Shown here: piece by piece, positions 10,646 through 21,800 of the stretch
How positions within the stretch are numbered: position 1 is the stretch's first letter
How the letters are laid out: each line of letters begins with the position of its first letter
NCBI GenBank assembly: GCA_023212725.1
Contig: JALBYF010000009.1
Span: 124,001 to 188,000 of the forward strand
Origin: Tranzscheliella williamsii
Lineage: Eukaryota; Basidiomycota; Ustilaginomycetes; Ustilaginales; Ustilaginaceae
DNA length: 64,000 nucleotides
Reading direction: 5' to 3'
Translations under genes and position numbers: made by a program
The notes under the pieces: generated by a model
The model's database searches: none
The model's input: only the letters and a program-made list of their open reading frames with translations
Told to the model about the DNA's origin: nothing

Positions 10646-11899
10646 CTAAGGGGATGCAGGCGGCTTGCTGCCCATCCAGCCCTCTCCGGCCTCGAGGATG
10701 CCGATCATGCCGGTGAAGAGGGCTGTGCTTGTGGGGCCGAGGAAGCCGTTTCGCAGGGCGGCCTGGTCGTCGCTTGGCAGGGCTGCCGACTCGGGCCGCT
10801 GCGAGGCAGCGGGGTCGTAGCAGGACCTGCGCCGCTCGGCGGCGCGCTTGGCAATGCGAGCGTCGCGTGCACGCACGTAGCGCATCCGCGCGCGCTCGTC
10901 CGAGCCGGGCACCTTGGCGCTGGCGTCGGCGTGCGCCCCAAACTCGGTGCTGTCCTCTTCGTCGCTCTCGCTCGGTGGGTAATCTGCCGAATTCGTCCTC
11001 ATGTCCTCGAACCACTGGCCAAACTGCTTGTTGTCATACTCTTCCGGGTTTTGCATCGCCGAGTCAATGGCCAATGGAATGCTCAGAGTCACCCGAGCCA
11101 GCTGCAAGGTGAGACGTAGCCTGCCTGGGATATCGAAGTACGAGAGCCCGCGCAGGTCCTGCTGTATCTCGTATAGACGCGACATCTCGTTGAGCAGCAC
11201 GCGTGTATACCGACGAGTGGCGCGCATCATTTGAGAGAGCGCACGAAACTTGGCCTCGATACTACTGATGTTAGCGTCGTTGTACGTGCCAAGACCGCTG
11301 TCGGCAAGCACTTTGAGAAGCGCCTTTACCGAGGTGAAATCGCCCTCAAAAAACTCGACATAGACGGTGAAGAGGACATCCTGCAGCGTCGCATCGGCAA
11401 AGGCTTCGCCAAACTCGTCTTCGAAAGCGTCTTGCGACGACTTGTCTTTGAACATGGAGTGGGTATCTGGAGAAAAATCGTACGCCTGGCGCGAGGCGGG
11501 CTTGGAGAGGGTCTCGTAGGCAAAGGCAAGCTTCTGAAATGCGATCGTCGAGGGCGGATAGTCGGGAAATTTGTCGGGATGGCAGGAACGGCTTCGCGTG
11601 AGGAAAGCTCTGCGGATCTCATCGGTCTTGGCGGTTGTCTTGATGTTAAGAACCTTGTATAGATTCTCCTCTGCGATGATCTCGTCGATAATCTTGACCT
11701 TATCAAGCAGAGAATCCCTGTCGCGCGGTCTGCTTGGATCCTGCTCAAAAGCCTCATCGTCCGCGGCACTTGGGGACGGGACGGTGGAAAAGTCATCGCG
11801 AGCTGTTTGCTGCCGCGAGCGAGGGACTTTGCCCACCGGTGCTTTGATGTTGTCCTCGCTAAGAGAAGCTCTGTAGAAGAGAGAGGCTATGAATGCCAT
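10646..11899 (-). CDS. J-domain (Hsp40/DnaJ) protein
   Basis: Single exon, 417 residues, ATG at 11899. A J domain lies near residues 95-160: ENLYKVLNIKTTAKTDEIRRAFLTRSRSCHPDKFPDYPP, with the HPD tripeptide needed to stimulate Hsp70 ATPase, and AFAYETLSKPASRQAYD closing it. The region after it (residues about 185-310) is helical and may be a client- or membrane-binding domain like that in Caj1/Djp1-type J proteins; it lacks the Gly/Phe and zinc-finger regions of class I DnaJ. The C-terminal third is acidic, then Arg-rich (ERARMRYVRARDARIAKRAAERRR). No signal peptide or clear membrane helix is visible. The subcellular site is unknown. Confidence 0.85.
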   Translation of the reverse strand: MAFIASLFYRASLSEDNIKAPVGKVPRSRQQTARDDFSTVPSPSAADDEAFEQDPSRPRDRDSLLDKVKIIDEIIAEENLYKVLNIKTTAKTDEIRRAFLTRSRSCHPDKFPDYPPSTIAFQKLAFAYETLSKPASRQAYDFSPDTHSMFKDKSSQDAFEDEFGEAFADATLQDVLFTVYVEFFEGDFTSVKALLKVLADSGLGTYNDANISSIEAKFRALSQMMRATRRYTRVLLNEMSRLYEIQQDLRGLSYFDIPGRLRLTLQLARVTLSIPLAIDSAMQNPEEYDNKQFGQWFEDMRTNSADYPPSESDEEDSTEFGAHADASAKVPGSDERARMRYVRARDARIAKRAAERRRSCYDPAASQRPESAALPSDDQAALRNGFLGPTSTALFTGMIGILEAGEGWMGSKPPASP

Positions 11900-12648
11900 C
11901 CTTACGTACTATCCAGATGGCCAGAGGGTGCGTTGTTATTGCCGCACAGCCGTCTTGCACGCAGCGGACCGGACTAGTGCGTTCGATACGTCGATGCACA
12001 GCCCTCCAGCAGGTACTGAGGAGGAGCGCTAAGAGCGTCTGAATCGTGTCCGAAGCGCCGGAAAGGGTGCAAAAGTTCGCAGACAGCTACGCCTGTCCCA
12101 ACATTGGCAAAAGAGGGCTAATTGTGCGCTGGGAACAGGAAGAGGCGGGAAACCGGCTATGTTCCAGCTGCTAGCACCGCCAAGTGGCGCTCAATGTGCT
12201 GAGACAGAAGTCGACGGTGTGATGGCAAGCTCGAAGGTGGCACACAGTAGCGGTAGCAGCATGGGTAGTAAGCCAACACGTTGACTGACAGTTTCAGCTG
12301 GCAAAGTGGGCAATCGCGGTTATCATTCTGAAAACAGCATAAGCCCACCAAGGAGACGAAAGCAACACCATCTTTCACGCGCTCACTTTATAGATCTAAC
12401 ATCACGTCTTTGCGCCTTCCGGCTTCTAAGCTCTAACAGATTCTGATTTGGCTCCTTCCCTTTTGCTGCTATCATCATTTGCTGCTCATCGGTCGCGGAA
12501 CAACATCTACACTACCGTGCAGCGGACAACGACAATGGTGCAGATAGCATCACAAAGCATCTGATGGCTGGAAGAAGAACCGTATCCGAGCAGGCCGGAC
12601 GTGTCTAGGCTTGGGTGGAGCGACACAGTTTGGACGCGGACGACGGCC
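11900..12648. other. Divergent intergenic region between J-protein and cyclin L-like genes
   Basis: No supported gene. The genes on either side point away from it, so it should hold both promoters. A 73-codon minus-strand frame at 12157-12378 has no recognisable content. Confidence 0.55.
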
Positions 12649-13749
12649 ATGCTGCTGCTGAATCCACTCGCGACAGAGGAGCAGCTCACGCTTACACCTT
12701 CTCGCAGCGATGGCGTCCCCCAGGATCTTGAGTTTGAGCTGCGTGCACGCGGCTGTCAGCTGGTTCAGGAAGCGGGGATTCTCCTAAGCCTCCCGCAGAG
12801 GACGATGGCCGCGGCGCAGGTCCTCTTCCAACGGTTCTGGTACGTCTCGTCCATGAAGAGTTTCTCCGTCAAGGACATCTGCCTGGGCGCACTCTATCTC
12901 TCGACCAAGCTGGAAGAGACTGAAGTACGGCTTCGCTACCTCATCAATGCATTCGACTACGTCTTCCAGCGAGACAAGCACAACTCCGAACCGCATGCGT
13001 CCCTGCCCGCCCCCGACGCGCCCGGCTCTTGTGACGCCAGCAAATCATTCTCCTCTGATACGGAGGATACGGATCCTTCCTTTTGCTACCAGCCGCTAGG
13101 TTATCAGTCTCAGCATTACTACGATATGAAAGAGGCCATCGTCGTCGCCGAAATGCAGATACTCAAGCGTCTCGGCTTCCATGTACAGGTGGTTCTGCCG
13201 TACGCCATGCTGGTCAACTACCTCCAGGTCCTCGACCTCACTGGCGCTGAACTGCATACCAGCAACGAGCTTCCCGGCGGAAAAGAGTCTCTTTCTCCGC
13301 GTGAAGATGACGGCGAGCAGGAGCCAGTGTCCTTGGCGCAGCGCGCCTGGTCCTTTCTCAACGATGGGTAAGTCTGTATCGAAGGGGTCTGCTCAGAGCG
13401 CATCGCAACTCACACTGCTCGGTTGCGTGTGCTGAATGACAACGACAGGCTGCAGACGCCGATCTACTGTCTCTTTGCGCCGCAGGTGATCGCGTGCGCT
13501 GCCATCTTGCTCTCTGCGCAGATGTGCCGCCCTCCGCTGGCGCTGCCCCTGCGCCCGCTGCCCTGGTGGGTGCTCTTCGACGCCACAGAGCCCGAAATCC
13601 GCGCCGTCTGCGCCCACCTCCTCTGGCGATACCGCGCCCCGCATCCCGGCTACAAACTCAGCCGTCTGCTCGACAAGCATGCCCTCAGAGAGCACATCGA
13701 GCAGCTTGCCCGAGCAACCGCCAGCCCGCCCCCCTCTACACCTGCATAG
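12649..13749 (+). CDS. Cyclin L-like cyclin
   Basis: Two exons: 12649-13367 and 13449-13749, with an 81-nt intron (GTAAGT donor, ACAG acceptor). The product is 339 residues from the ATG at 12649; the frame also has a GTG at 12601 but no earlier ATG. The N-terminal cyclin box is LTLTPSRSDGVPQDLEFELRARGCQLVQEAGILLSLPQ then TMAAAQVLFQRFWYVSSMKSF, and the splice restores SFLNDGLQTPIYCLFAPQVIACAAI and PWWVLFDATEPEIRAVCAHLL. This pattern is that of cyclin L, the partner of Cdk11-type kinases linked to pre-mRNA splicing. A Ser/Asp-rich insertion lies between the two helices near residues 115-150. It has no long RS tail, unlike animal cyclin L. Confidence 0.87.
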
Positions 13750-14036
13750 TGGATCGAACCCAAAGCCCAAGTCTCATTGTCTCCTAGTCCTTGCCTTCCG
13801 ACTTTCCGCCGGTGTGTACTATTCGTCATCATTGCAGTTCAGCACTGATTCACTTCGGGCACCAAAGACATGTCCGGATGGGGACTCATCCTCCGCCTTG
13901 AGCCAGCCGTGGCTATACTGTAGAGCACGCAGCAGGAGAAAGATGGGTTTTGCTGACAGACTGTACTTGACATGTGATAAACGGTTGATTGCTGCGCGGA
14001 TGGGGAGACGGGGGTCGGAGGGGTGGATGCGGGCGG

Positions 14037-14639
14037 TTATTCGTCGCCGGCGGCAGCCTTTGCCTTCTCCTCCTTGTCTACCTTGGCGCTGGCGACGACG
14101 CGCTTGGGGTCGGAGACCGGGTTGCCGTCCTTGGAGGCGGCGACGCCGTGCTGGAAGGTGGTGTCGTCGGAGGGGAGGCCTGGTTCGCGCCTGGGTTTGG
14201 ACTGCCTGTCGAAGGCGTGTTCGTCGTTGATCTTGGTGGAGTTGAGGTGTTTGTCGCCGGCGGGTGCGTCGTCGCGGATGTCGGGGCGCTTGACCTCGAC
14301 GAAGCCCTCTGGGTGTTCGATGTTGCCGTCCGGCAGTTCCTGTGCCTGCTTTGGCTCGGGGTCGACCTGTTGCGGCGCCTCGGTGTGCTCCTTGCCCGTC
14401 TGGTTGCCATGCGCGTGACCCAGGTCGGCATGCTTCTCGCCGGGAGCGGTCAGGTAGACAAACAGCCCGCCGAAACCCAGCACCGACGCAATCGCCCACG
14501 GCGCATCGCCCTTCTTCGGCATAGGCTTGGGCTCCCCCGTGGCATAGCTGCGTGCTGATCCGGGCACAACACGCCCAGCAGCCCGCGGCGCAGTTCGCAC
14601 TACCGTGCCTGCAGATCGTGTAAGGTTGCGTGCCATCAT
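14037..14639 (-). CDS. Small mitochondrial single-pass membrane protein, function unknown
   Basis: Single exon. I chose the ATG at 14639 (MMARNLTRSAGTVVRTAPRAAGRVV), which begins an Arg-rich presequence ending near ARSYATG; this gives 200 residues. An in-frame ATG at 14744 would add 35 residues that do not look conserved. One hydrophobic segment, APWAIASVLGFGGLFVYLTAPG, follows, then a hydrophilic, Lys/Asp/Glu-rich tail with no motif I can name. The layout (presequence, one helix, soluble tail facing one compartment) fits a mitochondrial inner-membrane protein. I do not recognise a family. Confidence 0.7.
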   Translation of the reverse strand: MMARNLTRSAGTVVRTAPRAAGRVVPGSARSYATGEPKPMPKKGDAPWAIASVLGFGGLFVYLTAPGEKHADLGHAHGNQTGKEHTEAPQQVDPEPKQAQELPDGNIEHPEGFVEVKRPDIRDDAPAGDKHLNSTKINDEHAFDRQSKPRREPGLPSDDTTFQHGVAASKDGNPVSDPKRVVASAKVDKEEKAKAAAGDE

Positions 14640-15156
14640 CGTGATCGAAGGTCTGCAAGCGGTAAGCGCCCAAATGTCGGTAGTGGATGGTGGAGAAATC
14701 GAGCCAATGCCCCGGCCGTAAACGGTAGATCCCGTCCACCGCATCCATGCCGTCTACCACTCAGCTGGCCATCCATCCCGTCCGGATCCGTGCCTCCATG
14801 CTTGCTCATCAGCGTTCTTCTTCCTCCACCTTCCTTTCATCGCCATAAGCCTGGATCCGATTTGCTACGTCTCTCGCTCGCGCCTTGATTCGATTAATCG
14901 CTCAAGTAAAATCACGCTGAGCCATCTGATTACAAGCTGTCGAATGCCAAGTCGTAGAATAATAACAGAATATTCGTCATCCCGCTCTTTGGCCAAATAG
15001 GGAGGCAAATACGCGATCGTTAAGTCACGTATCACGTATGTAGTCTTACAGCTTGTCACGCAACCATGACTGTTCACGCCGCATCGATGTCGAGGTCGCA
15101 AAGCAGATTTATCAATCTCAGATCGGTGATATGGTTGTGCATCGGGAGTCGCAGAA
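14640..15156. other. Intergenic region
   Basis: No gene or repeat seen; it should hold the promoter of the mitochondrial protein gene and the 3' end of TFG1. Confidence 0.5.
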
Positions 15157-17523
15157 CTAAAAGCCGTCCTTGAGCTTGAGTCGATTGTTGGCTTTGTCCA
15201 TGACGGCTACCTTGCGTACCGCTGCACTGAGCTGGTCTTTGATCTGGGGTTCCGATTTGAGACGCTTTCTGAAGTGCTGTACCAGTTCGCTTGTGTTTGC
15301 GATCTTGCCGTCACGGATTAGCTGGATGATCTCGGCTTCGACAGCGTTGGCAGGCGTTCGTGGCGCCCCGGGACTACCCGCGCGCGAAGCGGGCTTGGAG
15401 CCCGGTGGAGACCCGGTCGGTGAGCCCGCTCTTGAGCTCGTACCTCCCGTCTTGACACGCTTTGCTTCCGGTCGGCCGTTGGCACCTCCCACGCCTTGGC
15501 TGCTGGACACTGGAGCGGCGGCCGAACCCGACTGTGAGTCAGCCCTTCTTTTAACGCCGGTGGAGCCCAAGGAAGACGAAACCTCCGCCGCTGGCGGAGA
15601 CTCGGCGCGGCCGGGACTGACGCTTTTCGCAAGACTCGGGCTCGAGGATCGACTGGCTTGTTTGCTGCCGAGCTTGGATGCGCCCCGCGTCGGGCTTGTT
15701 GCTCGCTGAGCAAGACTGGCGTGCCCAGCACCGGGTCGCTGAGGTGCTTGCGCCTGTGAAGCGTTGCTAATGGACACAGGCTTCTTCTCTTGTCTGCCTG
15801 TCGGCGAGTCGGAACCAGACAGAGGCGCTGCGGTGGGCTTGCCTTTCGTCTTGGCTGCCTCCCTCTCCTTCCTTTCGCGTTCCTCACGTGCGAGCTGGAT
15901 GGCTTTTTCTGGATTAGCAACGTAGGATTCCTCATCCTCATCTTCCGATTCGTCCGTCGCATAAGGATTCCGCTCCTCGTCGTCCTTCTCGTACACCTCG
16001 TTACCTTCACGCTTGGCCAGCGCCCGCATGATTTTCATCATCTGTTTGCCACTGCCAGTGAGCATATGGTCCTCCTCCTCTGCGCTTTCTTCCTCTGCAC
16101 CGTCTTCGTCCTCGCCGACATGGTTGGCCCTTGCCATCTCTCGCTTGAGGCGCTCCTCGAGCTCTTTCGCCTCCTCATCATCGACAACATCTGCCTCGGG
16201 GTCGTGCGTTTCTTCGTCGTCCGCAAAATCTTCTTGGAAATCGAGCTCATCGTAGCCAGCTCCTGGGCTGTCCTCGCGCTTCCTTCTCCTGTTGGTCGCC
16301 GCATCGTCCTCCTCATCACGGAGTAACTCGCCGCCATGGACGGCCATCAGGTTGCGCCGACGCCCGTCTCCGAACGACGAGCCGGTCGGTAGGGACAGCC
16401 GATTGACTTGGGGCCATCGGCTCCATGCTGCACTGTCTTCCTGCTTGGTTGTCGTAGAAGTGGCAGCGATGGGGCGGTTGCGATGCGCCCATCTGTCCAT
16501 GTCCCGGCTCTTCTGGAATTTCTGATACTCTAGCTCCACTTGTTCGTTGGACATGGTAGAATGCTTGGGCTTTTGCAAGAATTTGTACATCCTCGACACG
16601 GGCACCACTTTAAACCCTCCGGCGTCCCTTTCGTCAAAGACAAACAGGACGTGCAGAGAGGATGCTTCCGAGCTCGAGTCCCCTTCCAGCTTTCCTACCC
16701 AGGGCGCATGGGAAGCGCTGGCAGGTGCGCTGCCTTCTGGCTTGATGCCTGGCTCGGATTTGACGGCCTGAGGATCCTCCATCTTGACATCGCCGTGGGT
16801 GTCTGCAGTAGAGCCACTCTGCTTCTTCTTGAGCTCCTCGATATGTTCCTGTAGAGCACGGGCTCCTGTGGGGATAGGCGTGCGGACGCTCTCCCATTCT
16901 TGACCGGTCTCGAAATCTTCGAGCACCCAAGGGAAGTGCTCTTCCTTCATAGTCCTGCGGGCGCTGTCGGCCGCCTTGTGGATCTCCCTGACTTTCTTTT
17001 TGAAGAGTCTGCTTTTCGGCGGCCTGGCGTTTCCTCCGGGCGCAATAAGGCTCTGATCAGCGCCAGGCCCTTTGGGCGCGTTCTCCCTTGTGATGACTTC
17101 CTCGATGCGCTCTAAATCATCTCCCGGTGCCGGCCAAAGAAGTGGTTGGCCATCTTTCCCCACCATCGGCCTGTTGTACTTGTCGGTGATTGTATCACCA
17201 GGGTTGGGCCGGGGAAGCTTGAGTCTCGGCGGATTCTTCCTGTTAAGCTTGACCGGCGGAACAAACTGGGTGGCATCATTTGGATCGACTCGGGCGTGGT
17301 GCGCGAACTTCATGAGATGGGTGAGCCAGGGCCCGGCGTTGGTGGAAAGAAGAGGGATGTCCCTGTAGGTTGTGGGCGGAGGTGGCACATCGTTCTTCTC
17401 TTCTTCTTTCTTGAGGCCGCGGACGGCACCATTGGTCGCTCTGGGTCGTGGAGAAGAGGTTCCGCTTTCGCTCTTGACACTGGCTAGGGACGAAGAGGAT
17501 GGCTCTGCCTTGACCGGGGGCAT
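15157..17523 (-). CDS. TFG1: TFIIF alpha subunit (RAP74/Tfg1)
   Basis: Single exon, 788 residues from the ATG at 17523 (the frame extends to a TTG at 17571, not a likely start). It is a general RNA polymerase II initiation and elongation factor subunit. The N-terminal dimerisation region shows TTYRDIPLLSTNAG, EEHFPWVLEDFETGQEWE and HVLFVFDERDAGGFKVVPVSRMYKF, ending with QKSRDMDRWAHRNR. A long acidic and Ser/Pro/Lys-rich linker follows (residues about 400-720). The end EAEIIQLIRDGKIANTSELV followed by HFRKRLKSEP and KDGF is the winged-helix domain that binds the Fcp1 phosphatase and TFIIB in the family. The linker is longer than in animal RAP74 (517 residues). Confidence 0.92.
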   Translation of the reverse strand: MPPVKAEPSSSSLASVKSESGTSSPRPRATNGAVRGLKKEEEKNDVPPPPTTYRDIPLLSTNAGPWLTHLMKFAHHARVDPNDATQFVPPVKLNRKNPPRLKLPRPNPGDTITDKYNRPMVGKDGQPLLWPAPGDDLERIEEVITRENAPKGPGADQSLIAPGGNARPPKSRLFKKKVREIHKAADSARRTMKEEHFPWVLEDFETGQEWESVRTPIPTGARALQEHIEELKKKQSGSTADTHGDVKMEDPQAVKSEPGIKPEGSAPASASHAPWVGKLEGDSSSEASSLHVLFVFDERDAGGFKVVPVSRMYKFLQKPKHSTMSNEQVELEYQKFQKSRDMDRWAHRNRPIAATSTTTKQEDSAAWSRWPQVNRLSLPTGSSFGDGRRRNLMAVHGGELLRDEEDDAATNRRRKREDSPGAGYDELDFQEDFADDEETHDPEADVVDDEEAKELEERLKREMARANHVGEDEDGAEEESAEEEDHMLTGSGKQMMKIMRALAKREGNEVYEKDDEERNPYATDESEDEDEESYVANPEKAIQLAREERERKEREAAKTKGKPTAAPLSGSDSPTGRQEKKPVSISNASQAQAPQRPGAGHASLAQRATSPTRGASKLGSKQASRSSSPSLAKSVSPGRAESPPAAEVSSSLGSTGVKRRADSQSGSAAAPVSSSQGVGGANGRPEAKRVKTGGTSSRAGSPTGSPPGSKPASRAGSPGAPRTPANAVEAEIIQLIRDGKIANTSELVQHFRKRLKSEPQIKDQLSAAVRKVAVMDKANNRLKLKDGF

Positions 17524-18866
17524 GGTGTAAGATGTTGGGCAAGCTGCCTCAGCCGAAGCTTCACGCTGCAACCCTTTCAGCCGGACTGTTGTAAGGCCGT
17601 GTTAAGCGTAGGGTACGAAGGGTACAAGAAGTGGCTAGCTGCTAGGAAAGTGGTGAATGAATGAAGCTGAGAGCCCTCTCACTCCACCTGCATTTCAACC
17701 GACCCAAAGAATCCACGGTCACAAGTCCCGTACGGGAGACTGACAACCAAGTTGCAGATAACGGCGCCAATCACAGATGGCCACTTTTTCCGTCAGCGAC
17801 GCATCTCACAGTGCCACCCCACACCTGCTGCTCGATGTAATTGTTTGACAATTCTTGGGAAGATGGGGAAAGAGGCAGCTTCGTATCAGCCCTGCCATGC
17901 CATAGCCGCTTTAAGGCTTGTGATGTAGAACGAATCGCGCGAAAGCTATCCTTTCCCACTCAACACCCAATGCGCGACATGTTAGATTTGCGGCTTGTTT
18001 GTGTCAAAAGTACCGCGCTCTCCCACATTAATCACATGTGTTGAGTGTCCTATTTGGTCCCTCTCTAGTGTTCCCATTCGCGTCGAAGCGTCCTCGCCTT
18101 CTCCGGCGAACGAGACGCGCGAATACTGCGACGCGCGATAGATGCGCGCAACCATTCACATTGTTTCAGCCGATGGTATTCTGTGGAGTGATCCAGCCGT
18201 ATGAGTCCAGCTAGCGGGCATCAACTCGAGCCGGCCTTCGACGTCCAGCTATTATTTGAGTGATTGCCAGAATCATCTGATCGTCCTTGCATCGGCACTC
18301 TATTCAGGCTCGAATTGATTATTACGTCTCCGTCGATTTCGCACGGGCTTCCCTTTTTTGCCAAGCCCGGTCTGGCAAGGCCTCTCCTCCTCCCGCTCCT
18401 CTTCCCGCAAGTCCCCTGACTCTCGCTACTGGCCCGCACGTCCCTAGTCCGTTTCGTTGTAAGAAGGTCACCGCGCAGGTCGATACGAGCATCCTGGTCT
18501 AGCCCCGAGTGTAGCCGCACCGTAAAGCTCGACATGGTGTTGTACATTCACGGCTAGCGCGACCACTCTTTTTTCCCCTTTTCTCCATTGCAGGCTCCTT
18601 CCTGCATGCCGTCCCATACAGACACGACGGCACTGCAGATAAGATTTATTGATGCAAGTCCCAGAGGAAAGCTCTCCACCGACCGCTTCAGATTGAGAAG
18701 CTTCTCCCTACACCGTTTCGCTGCACCAGGTCAAGCCTCCCACTCTGATCTATACCAAGCCTGATACCGTCTCACAGCTCCCATCCGACGGCCAGGCTCG
18801 GTCGCACAACGAGTCATCTAGAGCGACCGCTACTGCCAATCCGGGGCGGCGACAACGGACGCAGTT
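17524..18866. other. Divergent intergenic region, 1.3 kb
   Basis: It separates TFG1 (-) and the dTMP kinase gene (+) and should hold both promoters. Short open frames here show no conserved content. A TGGTCCCTCTCTA string near 18055 also occurs near 2803 upstream of the E2 gene. Confidence 0.5.
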
Positions 18867-21800
18867 ATGACGGCCAACCGATCCGAGTCTTCTCTCGATT
18901 CGAAGATATTCAGGAGGAGATCAAAGATATTGGATGCCTTCAAGCCTTCCAAAAAGGTCTCCACCTTCGAAGTCATCCGAAAGCCTCCAACCCGCAGCAC
19001 CGTCTCATTCCAGTCTTCCGCCACAGCAGATAGCCCGCCGCAAGCAGCGGACCGACTATCGAACCAGCTTGCCCAGCAAAGTCCTGCAACTGATCCAGCG
19101 CCGAGACGATCCCTTCCCGGTCCAAGATCGACCTCCGCCTCATCGCAAAATGAGGCTTGGCAACCGACAGAGCATGCTGATGCTTCCAATCTACGCTCGC
19201 AGTACCCACCTTCGACAACGAAAACGCGACGGGCTAGTAACGGTGTACCTGTCAGTCTCGGCAGACGCATTTCCGACACCCTCGCAGCACCAGCTTCCAA
19301 CTCAAGCTCGCGAGCGCAATCCCCATCCACAAGTCCTTACCCGGATGCTAGCAATGGTAGCTTCAATCTTCATGCTTTTCGCAACGTCCGATCCACTAGC
19401 GATGTCTCGAAGCCGGAGCAAAGCGCCCATTCAAGAGTGCAAAGCGTTGTCTCGATTGACGATTTCACGACACCGAGAGAAGAGCTTCCTGAACCGACGT
19501 ATCCCTTGAAGGAGCCAGCTGTATCTGTCCAACCACAGCCATCAGCGATCAACTCGGCGGACGCGGATGTTTTGCAAACTCAAACAAGTCACTCTCCATC
19601 CGTCAGTCCCATCGTCAAACCAGCTAGCATATCTGCCGCTCGTTTCCGGCAAGCTTCCAGGCAAAGAAGCGAGAGTACAACTGTGCCCACCCTTAACTCT
19701 TTAAACATTGCCACATCGATACACTCGAGATCCCCATCCCAGGATCTTGCGGTAATGGAGGCTGTACTATTGCAAAACAGTCACCGGCCCGTTCACCCCA
19801 TCTCGGTAACGGACGATTCGCGCAAGGTCGCTGTGAGCCCGCCACTACCGCTTCAAAACCCTATCGATATCTCTTCCACCGATCAGGTGGCTCCGTCCGC
19901 CCACAAGAAACGCGGCTACTTTGTTGTCGTTGAGGGCCTTGATCGCGCCGGTAAAAGTACGCAAGTCGAACGGCTGGCAGAGCATCTGAAAGCGAAGGCC
20001 ATCAAGTTCCCTGAAAGGACCACCGCCATCGGCCAGATGATCAATTCCTACCTTGCTCAGGCGAGTGATCTTGATGACCAGGCTATTCATCTGCTCTTCT
20101 CCGCCAACCGCTGGGAGTGCGTTGCTTCGATAAAGAAGACGTTGGATGAAGGTAGAAGTGTTGTTTGTGATCGCTACGCTTTCTCCGGTATTGCCTACTC
20201 TGTTTCTAAGGGCCTTTCTTACGACTGGTGTCGGTCTCCGGACGTCGGTCTGCCTCTGCCGGACTTGACATTGTTTTTGGACCTCGATGCTGAAACGGCA
20301 GCGGCCCGAGGTGGGTACGGTGAAGAGCGATACGAAAAGCTAGAGTTTCAGGCCAAGGTCCGCGAAGCTTTCAATAAGGTCGCCCAGGACGTCAAGGCCC
20401 ATGGCGGCCGTTGGGCCATCATCGATGCGAGCAAAACGCTCGAGCAAGTAACTGAAGAAATTTCCCAAACAGTTCAACGAACCACTGCTTCAATAGACCG
20501 AGTAGCAGCTCCACTCGGCAAGCTCTTTGTGTCTGATCGACCCATGTACGAACGAGCGGCCTCGAGCAATGATCTACTCTCACCGCTCTCTGGACACCAA
20601 CTCAAACGGTTCTCTCACTCTTCTCTTGATTCTGGGAAAGGGGTGAATCCCTTGAATCAGGCAAGATCGTCTATTTCGCCCACGAATGGACAATTTCCAG
20701 CTACACGACCGTCCGGATCACCACTCTCGTATACAGAGCAGCTGGCTGCTGTTCGTGCTGCAGCCGCTGGTACTTTTTCTGGCCTGTTTGGAGGATCGAG
20801 CTCCCATCTGGATCAACACGCGCCGTCGCCGCCGCCGCAGCCGCCTAATGACAGCCCAGCCCTTACGAACCTCAATCGTGGGCAGGGATTTGACTCGGCC
20901 CGCGTTTTGGCGAATTATCCGGATGATGGCTCCAACAAGAGAAGGACCCTGATCGACGTCATCGGCGACTTGGAGGGCCATGGGAATAGACCTCATCAGA
21001 ACCGACCGGCCTCTGCAACAGCCAGCGAGATCCCCTTGGGCAGTGATCCCTCCGGCTATGGGTCGCCTAGGTTGCACGCTCAGCAGCAAAACACGGACGA
21101 GATCCACCGCGCTGGGGGAAGACCAGCGGCTTCACCCAGCCTGCCGCTTATACAGCCGGATCCGCAGTACCCGTATGCACCGGGCTCAGCTTTGCTGGGT
21201 GCGTCGCCATCGGAGGAGGAACGGTCTGATAACCCGCTATCCGTCCCGACTGCATCTGATCAGTGGCGACAAAACAGTGGACACACTTCATCGCTCCAAG
21301 CCCGGGCTTCATCGCCCAGTTCGACCATGCCTCCGCCACTCTCGCCAAGCAGCTTCTCATCCAGTCAAGGTAAACCCTCACTGCTTCCCTCAATGCATTC
21401 AAACAGTGGTCCCACTGCCAATGCGATGGGTCCCACTACCAACGCGATGGGTCTTGGCGCTGATTATGCTGCCGGATATGGCAATGGCACCAACTATCTC
21501 TCTGCGCAACAGTTGTCCATGATGAATACCCAACAGAGCCAGGTGGAGATGCAAGAGCAGTACATGCGCAACTACATGGCCATGATGGCGAACCCTATGA
21601 TGGCGCAGCAGGCGCACTACCAAATGATGCTAAAGCAACAGCAACAGCTCCAAGGGCGTGCTGCCAGTACGACTGGCGTCACTGCCAGCGGTACGGGGAC
21701 CAGGGGAAACGGTGCTGCTGGTGGGGTGAGTATGCACGCCAACGGCGGTCCGCCCTCTGCTGCATTTATGCAGCCGCGTAGCAAGACGCCTGTGCCCGGC

